A DNA stretch of 11,691 nucleotides from CAYFUL01 sp964346375 (GTDB taxonomy: Bacteria > Bacillota > Clostridia > Tissierellales > Peptoniphilaceae). The notes under the pieces are model-generated. The model worked only from the letters and a program-made list of their open reading frames with translations. It searched no databases and was not told the DNA's origin. Within the stretch, counting starts at the first letter, position 1, and every line of letters starts with the position of its first letter. This document shows positions 6,511-11,691 of this stretch, in pieces. Both the position numbers and the translations under genes were made by a program. The stretch lies in contig CAYFUL010000043.1 of the NCBI GenBank assembly GCA_964346375.1, positions 1 through 11,691 on the forward strand. The letters run 5' to 3'.

Positions 6511-7860
6511 TTATGAACTTACTTCCGCCCCATTTGCATTGTTTACAGATTCAGAATGGACGGCAATTCCAATTGCAATTATTAAACCTATTAAAACTGG
6601 CACAAGCCAATTAAAACCAAATTTAGTAAGGGGTAGTTTATCAAAGGCGATAAATGCATCTACTCCAAATTTTGTAGATAGTACAGTTCCATTGTGAAGG
6701 AGTGTATCTAGAAGTCCCATTAATAATGCTATGTAGGTTGGGATTTTATACACTATGTCGTGTTTAATATACTTGTTAAAAAGTCCAAGTATTATTACTA
6801 TAATTGCACATGGATAAACTATACCTAGTATTGGCGCGGAAAGCTTTATAATTTCACTAACTCCAAAATTTGAAATTATTGCAGAGAAAATATAAAGGAC
6901 TGCAACTAATTTTTTATAGCCAAATTTATATCCCAATAGTTCGTCAAAAAAATCTGCAGAAGATGAAGTAAGACCTATTGCAGTAGTTAAACAGGCAAGT
7001 CCTACAATTGCACCTAGTACAACTTTTCCAACACTACCAAGTACCATTTCAGTTATAGTAACGATTAAGTAGGTCTGGTTGGTTTGCATATTAAACTGTC
7101 CAGAACCAGAAACTTGTGCTCCAAGATAGCATAGTGATCCGTAGATTACCCCAAGTCCAACTAGAGCAGCTAATCCTGCGTAAACTGTTGCTTTAAAAAT
7201 TGCCTTTTCAGATGTATAGTGTTTTTCCTTTACAGAATTTATTACCAATACTGCAAATACACAAGCTCCTAATGCGTCCATAGTTTGGTACCCGTCTTTA
7301 ATTCCTCTAGCAAGTACATTTTCAATTAGAGGATACTTTGCAATTGATCCAATTGGCACCACAATTCCCTTAATAATAAGTATAAATATACAGATTAACA
7401 TTAGTGGAGTTAAGTACTTTCCAATTAGGTCAATAACTTTTCTGGGGTTAACTGTAAAAATATATACAAGGGCAAAAAAGTATTGAAAAGATTATTGAAC
7501 TAAAACCTTTTCCAATAGTTGGCAAAATTGCCATTTCATAAGTAGTTGCACTGGTTCTTGGAATTGCAAGTAGAGGTCCAAGACATAAAACTATTAGTGT
7601 ACAAATTACTACAGATAATTTTTTTCCACTTCTCTTAAATAGGTCGTTCATTTTTCCGCCAACCTTAGTCATGGAAATTACCGTAATAAGTGCAAGACCT
7701 GCATCGGCAAATAAAAAGCCCCAAAAAGCAGGCTTCCATGCTCGAGCGGAGATCATTCCCAAAAATGGTGGAAAGATAAGGTTTCCCACACCAAAAAACA
7801 TGGCGAAGAGGGCAAATCTCACCACGATAATATCATTAATTGCTATTTTTCTTTATTCAT
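6511..7860 (-). pseudogene. brnQ: BrnQ-family branched-chain amino acid:cation symporter, doubly frameshifted
   Basis: BrnQ/LIVCS symporters import Leu, Ile and Val with Na+ or H+. Read across two frame breaks, the gene would encode about 449 residues, the normal family length, with some twelve membrane helices. The N-terminal FALFAMFFGVGNLIFPPF and the downstream RTSATTYEMAILP are family hallmarks. ATG 7860 has a good GGAGGT site (7865-7870), but the frame hits TAG after MNKEK. One extra A in the A5 run at 7846-7850 would join it to AINDIIVVRFALF. The second break is at the A6 run 7474-7479, where the frame passes into CIYFYS and a stop. Removing one base restores FALVYIFTVNPRKVIDLIGKYLTPLML. 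The remaining frame is open to TTA at 6511. With these bases as given no full-length protein is made. Homopolymer sequencing error is a serious alternative. Confidence 0.85.
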
Positions 7861-7864
7861 AAGT

Positions 7865-7870
7865 ACCTCC
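7865..7870 (-). promoter_or_regulatory. Ribosome binding site of brnQ
   Basis: On the minus strand GGAGGT ends four bases before ATG 7860. This shows that translation was meant to begin at 7860. The GTG pair near 7825 in the downstream frame has no ribosome site. Confidence 0.75.
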
Positions 7871-7877
7871 ACCTAAA

Positions 7878-7906
7878 ATATTAGAATAAGAAAATTGAAT
7901 TCACAA
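7878..7906 (-). promoter_or_regulatory. Candidate brnQ promoter
   Basis: On the minus strand TTGTGA (7906-7901) and TAATAT (7883-7878) are 17 bases apart, each matching consensus at four of six positions. The start point would fall very close to the ribosome site, which is a weakness. The overlapping inverted repeat AATTG-N6-CAATT (7893-7908) could be an operator or chance in AT-rich DNA. Confidence 0.3.
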
Positions 7907-7936
7907 TTAAAAGGTGAAAATGATTTCATCAACTTC

Positions 7937-7957
7937 AAAGGACTTAGGTCCTTTTTT
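7937..7957 (+). terminator. Terminator-like hairpin upstream of mraZ
   Basis: AAAGGAC (7937-7943) pairs with GTCCTTT (7948-7954) around a TTAG loop, with T running to 7957. On the plus strand this has the form of an intrinsic terminator. It follows no plus-strand gene, so it may stop antisense transcripts crossing brnQ, or insulate the mraZ promoter. Confidence 0.55.
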
Positions 7958-8000
7958 AATTCTTTCATTGAATTATATAGAAGAAAACTTAATTATAGTG

Positions 8001-8006
8001 TAAAAT
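8001..8006 (+). promoter_or_regulatory. Possible -10 element of the mraZ operon
   Basis: TAAAAT would place the start point near 8013, exactly where the MraZ repeat array begins. I find no convincing -35 at 16-18 bases upstream, so this is tentative. Confidence 0.3.
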
Positions 8007-8012
8007 ATAACC

Positions 8013-8062
8013 AAAGTGGTGGAAAGTGGATTGAAATGGATATAGATGGTTAAAAGTGGTGC
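8013..8062 (+). promoter_or_regulatory. MraZ operator: five 10-bp-phased AAAGTGG-type repeats
   Basis: Repeats begin at 8013, 8023, 8033, 8043 and 8053, exactly ten bases apart. Their cores are AAAGTGG, AAAGTGG, GAAATGG, TAGATGG and AAAGTGG. This matches the AAAGTG(G/T)NNN boxes known to be bound by MraZ ahead of its own gene in Mollicutes, and the TGGGN-type boxes of other bacteria. A sixth degenerate register (AAAATGT, 8063-8069) includes the mraZ start codon. The last repeat also supplies the only plausible ribosome site (AGTGGTG), so MraZ binding would sit over the start of the gene. The pattern is seen directly; binding is inferred from the family. Confidence 0.85.
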
Positions 8063-8065
8063 AAA

Positions 8066-8500
8066 ATGTTTATAGGTGAATATGAACACTCTATGGACGC
8101 CAAGGGGAGAGTTTTCCTGCCAGCTAAGTTTAGAGGAGACTTTGAAGAAGGTCTTGTAATGACTAAGGGTTTAGAAAATTGTCTATTTGTCTATCCAATG
8201 GAAGAGTGGAGAATAATTGAATCTAAAATAAAAAATCTGCCTATGACAGATAAAAATGCTAGAAAATTCGTAAGAACTTTCTCAGCGGGAGCCTCTGATG
8301 CAACTATGGATAAACAGGGGCGTATTGTCATACCACAAAATCTACGAAACCACGCAAGTATTGATAAAGAAGTAGTAATAATTGGAGCAGCAACAAGAGT
8401 TGAAATTTGGGCTAGAAATGAGTGGGATTCCTACAATAGTGATGACGAAGGTCTATCTTATGAGGAACTTGCTGAAAGAATGACTGAAATGGGGATATAA
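8066..8500 (+). CDS. mraZ: Transcriptional regulator MraZ
   Basis: MraZ is a DNA-binding protein with two AbrB/SpoVT-like swapped-hairpin domains. It forms a ring and controls the division and cell wall cluster, including its own gene. It is 144 residues, the usual length. Each half carries the signature DXXXR: DAKGR (11-15) in MFIGEYEHSMDAKGRVFLPAKF, and DKQGR (82-86) followed by IVIPQNLR. The array of repeats directly upstream is its expected operator. The rsmH start codon follows its TAA with no gap, so the two are probably translationally coupled. Start ATG 8066 is the natural family start. Its ribosome site is weak and lies within the last operator repeat. Confidence 0.97.
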   Translation: MFIGEYEHSMDAKGRVFLPAKFRGDFEEGLVMTKGLENCLFVYPMEEWRIIESKIKNLPMTDKNARKFVRTFSAGASDATMDKQGRIVIPQNLRNHASIDKEVVIIGAATRVEIWARNEWDSYNSDDEGLSYEELAERMTEMGI

Positions 8501-9442
8501 ATGGACTTTGAACATATTCCAGTATTATTTAATGAAACAATTGAATCTCTAAATATTAAAGAAGGCGGAATTTACTTAGACGGCACTCTAGGTGGAGCAG
8601 GCCATAGTAGTGAAATACTAAGGAGATTAAATGGAAGTGGTCTATTAATTGGACTAGATCAGGATAAGTCTGCCCTAATGGCTTCTGAAAGTAGACTAAG
8701 AAAAATTGGAGATAATTTTAAACTATTCCATAGCAATTTTGCAGATTTTAGAAGTATACTTGATGAACTTGGAATTGAAAAAGTTGATGGAATTCTACTT
8801 GATTTAGGTGTAAGTTCACACCAGTTCGATACTGTGGACAGAGGATTTTCCTATAGATTTAATTCTAAAATGGATATGAGAATGAACCAAGAGAGTAGTG
8901 TGTCTGCCTGGGATATTGTAAATGGATATTCTGAATCAGAGCTTGCAAGAATTATTATGGTCTATGGGGAAGAAAGGTGGGCGAGAAGAATTGCCCAATT
9001 TATTGTAAAACAGAGAAATATTAAACCTATTGATACCACATTTGAGTTGGTAGATGTTATAAAAAAAGCCATACCTAAAAATGTAAGAAGAGAGGGTTCT
9101 CACCCGGCAAAGAAAACTTTTCAAGGCATTAGAATTGAAACTAATGATGAGTTAAATGTCCTAAAAAAATCCCTAGGGAGTATGATTGAATCCCTAAACC
9201 CAAGTGGAAGAATAAGCGTAATAAGTTTTCACTCCCTAGAGGATACTATTGTAAAGGATATTTTTAAGTACTATTATCTTGACTGTATTTGCCCACCGGG
9301 AATTCCTGTATGCACTTGTAATAAAAAGAGAGAAATTGAAATTATTACTAGAAAACCTATTATGGCAACTGAAGAAGAATTGGAGAAAAATAATAGATCA
9401 CACTCTGCAAAATTAAGAGTCGCGGAAAAGCTAGAGGTGTAG
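8501..9442 (+). CDS. rsmH: 16S rRNA (cytosine(1402)-N(4))-methyltransferase RsmH
   Basis: RsmH (MraW) uses S-adenosylmethionine to methylate N4 of C1402 in the decoding centre of 16S rRNA. It is 313 residues, the normal length. The N terminus is MDFEHIPVLFNETIESL. The SAM-binding loop is YLDGTLGGAGHS (25-36). The DGILLDLGVSSHQFD motif, the ERWARRIAQFIV helix, HPAKKTFQGIRIETNDEL and SFHSLED (242-248) are all conserved. The C-terminal RSHSAKLRVAEK is the family ending. A four-cysteine cluster in DCICPPGIPVCTCNKK is also typical of the Gram-positive form. The gene abuts mraZ (no gap) and is one base from the ftsL-like gene, so it sits inside one operon. GGGG at the end of mraZ may serve as its ribosome site. 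Confidence 0.98.
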   Translation: MDFEHIPVLFNETIESLNIKEGGIYLDGTLGGAGHSSEILRRLNGSGLLIGLDQDKSALMASESRLRKIGDNFKLFHSNFADFRSILDELGIEKVDGILLDLGVSSHQFDTVDRGFSYRFNSKMDMRMNQESSVSAWDIVNGYSESELARIIMVYGEERWARRIAQFIVKQRNIKPIDTTFELVDVIKKAIPKNVRREGSHPAKKTFQGIRIETNDELNVLKKSLGSMIESLNPSGRISVISFHSLEDTIVKDIFKYYYLDCICPPGIPVCTCNKKREIEIITRKPIMATEEELEKNNRSHSAKLRVAEKLEV

Positions 9443-9443
9443 T

Positions 9444-9824
9444 ATGAGAGAATTAGAAAAATCAAAAAACACATACCTAATTCATAACAAGCCATTGTTT
9501 ATTACACTGGCAATAGTTATAATTATATTTCTAGCAATAACAATTATTCTTGCTCAGATAACTGGACTTGATAAGAAAATTTCTACCCAGGAATCTGAAA
9601 TAAATGAACTTACAAAAACTAAAATATCACTTGAAGGCGAAATGATGGGTATTAAATCATCTTCTAAAATTGCCGAAGAGGCTCAATATAAATTGGGAAT
9701 GGTCTATCCAAAGGAGGACCAGGTTATATATGTAGATATAGACAAGGAAAATGTTACTGATGTAAACGATAATGTTTTCTTGAGTCCTGTCATTTCGGTA
9801 CTAAGGTCTTTTTCAAGAGATTAG
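9444..9824 (+). CDS. ftsL: FtsL/DivIC-like cell division protein
   Basis: This is a small bitopic membrane protein of the divisome, 126 residues. It has a short basic cytoplasmic tail (1-17), one transmembrane helix (about 18-38), and a predicted coiled coil (about 41-70, KKISTQESEINELTKTKISLEGE). The conserved end box AQYKLGMVYPKEDQVIYV (80-97) follows, and then a tail of about 30 residues. These features are shared by FtsL and DivIC. The position between rsmH and the division transpeptidase is the standard place of ftsL, hence the symbol; sequence alone does not separate the two. It would act with DivIB and DivIC to activate septal FtsW and PBP2B. ATG 9444 is one base after the rsmH stop, with GAGGTG as ribosome site inside the end of rsmH. 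Confidence 0.85.
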   Translation: MRELEKSKNTYLIHNKPLFITLAIVIIIFLAITIILAQITGLDKKISTQESEINELTKTKISLEGEMMGIKSSSKIAEEAQYKLGMVYPKEDQVIYVDIDKENVTDVNDNVFLSPVISVLRSFSRD

Positions 9825-9828
9825 GAGG
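9824..9828 (+). promoter_or_regulatory. Ribosome binding site supporting the TTG start at 9834
   Basis: GGAGG, overlapping the stop codon of the ftsL-like gene, lies five bases before TTG 9834. No ATG or GTG in the same frame lies between it and the transmembrane segment, so the TTG start is well supported. Confidence 0.85.
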
Positions 9829-9833
9829 AAAAA

Positions 9834-11691
9834 TTGACTGAAAATAAAAAGGTTAAAACTAAGGATAATAGTCGTAGAGAGTTTTTTAAAAAAACGGACA
9901 CAAAAACTGTGGCTCTTCTTATTATCCTTCTTTTTTTCTTTACAGCTATTATTTTAAATTTATTGTTTTTTACCGTAAAGTATTCTAAAACCTATACTAG
10001 GTATGCTCTAAATCAAATTACTAAGACTGAAACCATAAGCTCTAATAGGGGACTTATTTACGATAGAAATGGAAAGGAACTTGCTGTAAACGTAGCAGTT
10101 TCTGATGTGTACTACTACCTTGAAAGACCTAAGAAGGGTACTAAAACCGAAGCGGAATTTCAGGTAAGTAAAAACGAATTTGAAATTAAGTTAAGGGAAA
10201 ATTTACAGGCAATTGCAGGGGCAATTGGAGTAGATGTAGAAAGTCTACAGGAGATAATAAATAGACAGGAAAAGGATGGGGATGTAAAACTCGCCTCAGA
10301 TATAGATAGGGAAAAGACTTTAAAGCTAAGGGAATTAAAAATTGGACCCCTTAGAACTTTTGACAAGTACAAGAGGTTTTACCCATATAATAATCTTGCA
10401 AGCCATGTAATTGGATGGATAAATGACGATTCAATTGGCCAATATGGAGTAGAGGCATCCTTTGATTCAATACTTAGTGGAATTGCAGGAAAGAGTTTTA
10501 AATACAAGGCAATAGGTGGAAGCCAAATACCCCTTACTGAAAAGGAAGAGTATGCTCCTCGCGAGGGAATGGGCGTTGTACTTACTATTGACCCTACAAT
10601 TCAACAAATAGCAGAGGACGCTGCAACAGAGGCAAAGGAAAGGTTTAGTGCAAAATCTGTTTCCATTATAGTTCAGGATACTAAAAATGGTGAAATTTAT
10701 GCCATGACCAATAAGGACGACTATAATTTAAACTTTCCAAGAAATCCTCAAAATCCACTTCAAGAGGAGTCGTGGGAGAATTTAAGTAATGATGAAAAAA
10801 CTGAAACTTGGTACTCCAATTGGAGAAATTTCTGTGTAAACGATCAATATGAACCGGGATCGACTTTTAAATTAATTACTGCAGCAGCTGCCCTTGAAGA
10901 AGGTACAACTTATTTTGACAAGGAGTACTATTGTAATGGTGTAGTTACAAATATTCCCGGTGTAAAAGAAATAACCTGTACCTCTCCAAATAGGGGGGTC
11001 AGAACTATGAAACAGGCTATAGCAGAGTCATGTAATATTTCCTTTATTAGTATTGCAAACGAACTTACTAAGGAAAAATTTGAAAAGTATATTAAGGCGT
11101 TTGGATTTGGAGAAAAAACAGGAATTGAGTTAAAGGGAGAGGTTTCTGGAATTATTCCTGAAACTCCTGATGAAATAAATCGAGCAAGACTTGCAACTTT
11201 AAGCTATGGCCATGGAATTACTGCAACTCCTATACAATTAATAAATGCAGTATCTGCAATAGCAAATGGTGGAATTTTAAACACTCCTAGAATTGTAAAG
11301 GAGTTAAAGGACGATAAAAAGAATACCATTGAAACCTTTGAGACCCAAGAAAAACGACAAGTTATTTCAAAGACAACTTCTGACCATATGCTAAAGCTTA
11401 TGGAGGAAGTCGTAATAAATGGTACGGGAGCAAATGCAAAAATTCCCGGATATAGAGTTGGAGGCAAAACTGGTACAGCATCTGTTCCACTAAAAAATGG
11501 ACGTGGATATGAAAAAAATAAGTACATCTCCTCATTTGTAGGAGTTGCTCCAATTGACGATCCAAAGATTACAGTTCTTGTAATAGTTCAAGAGCCACAG
11601 GGAGCAGTACATGGAAGTAGTGTTGCGGCTCCTTCAGCAGGAGAGGTTTTTGAAAAGACTCTAAATTATTTAAAAGTCCCAACTACTGAAT
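9834..11691 (+). CDS. Class B penicillin-binding protein, FtsI/PBP2B/SpoVD family (3' partial)
   Basis: This is a membrane-anchored D,D-transpeptidase that cross-links peptidoglycan, most likely at the division septum given the operon. It starts at TTG 9834 and stays open for 619 codons to the window edge. A basic cytoplasmic tail (MTENKKVKTKDNSRREFFKK) precedes a single transmembrane helix at about 29-52. The dimerisation domain begins with SSNRGLIYDRNGKELA. The transpeptidase domain has all three catalytic motifs: STFK with nucleophile Ser343 (343-346), SCN (399-401) and KTGT from Lys545. Each is in its usual context (EPGSTFKL, ESCNISFI, VGGKTGTA). The sequence ends just after the core domain, so whether PASTA repeats follow cannot be seen. 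The vegetative (PBP2B) and sporulation (SpoVD) forms are not separable here, though the position right after ftsL favours a division role. Confidence 0.95.
   Translation, partial: MTENKKVKTKDNSRREFFKKTDTKTVALLIILLFFFTAIILNLLFFTVKYSKTYTRYALNQITKTETISSNRGLIYDRNGKELAVNVAVSDVYYYLERPKKGTKTEAEFQVSKNEFEIKLRENLQAIAGAIGVDVESLQEIINRQEKDGDVKLASDIDREKTLKLRELKIGPLRTFDKYKRFYPYNNLASHVIGWINDDSIGQYGVEASFDSILSGIAGKSFKYKAIGGSQIPLTEKEEYAPREGMGVVLTIDPTIQQIAEDAATEAKERFSAKSVSIIVQDTKNGEIYAMTNKDDYNLNFPRNPQNPLQEESWENLSNDEKTETWYSNWRNFCVNDQYEPGSTFKLITAAAALEEGTTYFDKEYYCNGVVTNIPGVKEITCTSPNRGVRTMKQAIAESCNISFISIANELTKEKFEKYIKAFGFGEKTGIELKGEVSGIIPETPDEINRARLATLSYGHGITATPIQLINAVSAIANGGILNTPRIVKELKDDKKNTIETFETQEKRQVISKTTSDHMLKLMEEVVINGTGANAKIPGYRVGGKTGTASVPLKNGRGYEKNKYISSFVGVAPIDDPKITVLVIVQEPQGAVHGSSVAAPSAGEVFEKTLNYLKVPTTE

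Noticed and set aside
7671..7862. Plus-strand open frame covering the brnQ 5' end
   Set aside because: It is the complement of the conserved BrnQ N-terminal region, with no ribosome site or protein-like features.
7893..7908. Inverted repeat AATTG-N6-CAATT as a defined regulator site
   Set aside because: It is short, made mostly of A and T, and not repeated elsewhere in the window, so chance cannot be excluded.
8013..8062. Short regular repeats as a CRISPR array or tandem satellite
   Set aside because: The 10-bp period without spacers, the AAAGTGG core and the position directly before mraZ fit an MraZ operator much better.
11204..11527. Minus-strand open frame inside the penicillin-binding protein gene
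   Set aside because: It overlaps the catalytic transpeptidase region, including KTG, in antisense. It is low complexity and has no start signal.

Overview
The window is AT-rich DNA from a low-GC Firmicute. Evidence for this is the strong GGAGG-type ribosome binding sites, a T-box leader, a class B penicillin-binding protein with a TTG start, heavy use of AGA, ATA and TTA/CTA codons, and a Gram-positive style mraZ-rsmH-ftsL-pbp cluster. An anaerobic Clostridia/Tissierellia member (for example the Peptoniphilaceae) is my best guess, but that is inference. No rRNA, tRNA, insertion sequence, phage gene or CRISPR array is visible.

Bases 1-4075 hold an aromatic-amino-acid ABC transporter locus of the TrpXYZ type. 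A first substrate-binding lipoprotein gene is cut by the left edge of the window. It is followed by a consensus promoter and a complete T-box riboswitch. Then come a second, paralogous binding lipoprotein, a permease and an ATPase, closed by an intrinsic terminator. The family is usually annotated as a tryptophan transporter. However, the best specifier codon in the T-box reads UAC, and the variable T-box base is U (discriminator A). Both point to uncharged tRNA-Tyr, so this copy may serve tyrosine.

Bases 4076-4386 contain an apparently decayed minus-strand coding remnant and a candidate promoter. Bases 4387-6490 encode an OmpR-type response regulator and its membrane histidine kinase, tightly coupled and ended by a strong hairpin. 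Nothing in the window shows what they sense or control.

Bases 6511-7860 (minus strand) are a BrnQ-family branched-chain amino acid:cation symporter gene. It is interrupted by two frame breaks, both at homopolymer runs, so it is either a young pseudogene or a sequencing artefact.

Bases 7861-8065 are a divergent regulatory region. A 10-bp periodic AAAGTGG-type array ends at the mraZ start codon; this is the MraZ self-operator. From 8066 to the right edge runs the division and cell wall (dcw) cluster: mraZ, rsmH, an ftsL/divIC-like gene, and a transpeptidase gene (PBP2B/SpoVD/FtsI class) that runs off the window. Its genes nearly touch, so they are probably one transcript under MraZ feedback.

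I do not see a novel multi-gene system. The points most worth checking are the tyrosine-type T-box between duplicated binding-protein genes, the MraZ array overlapping the mraZ start, the double homopolymer break in brnQ, and the unidentified remnant at about 4152-4340.
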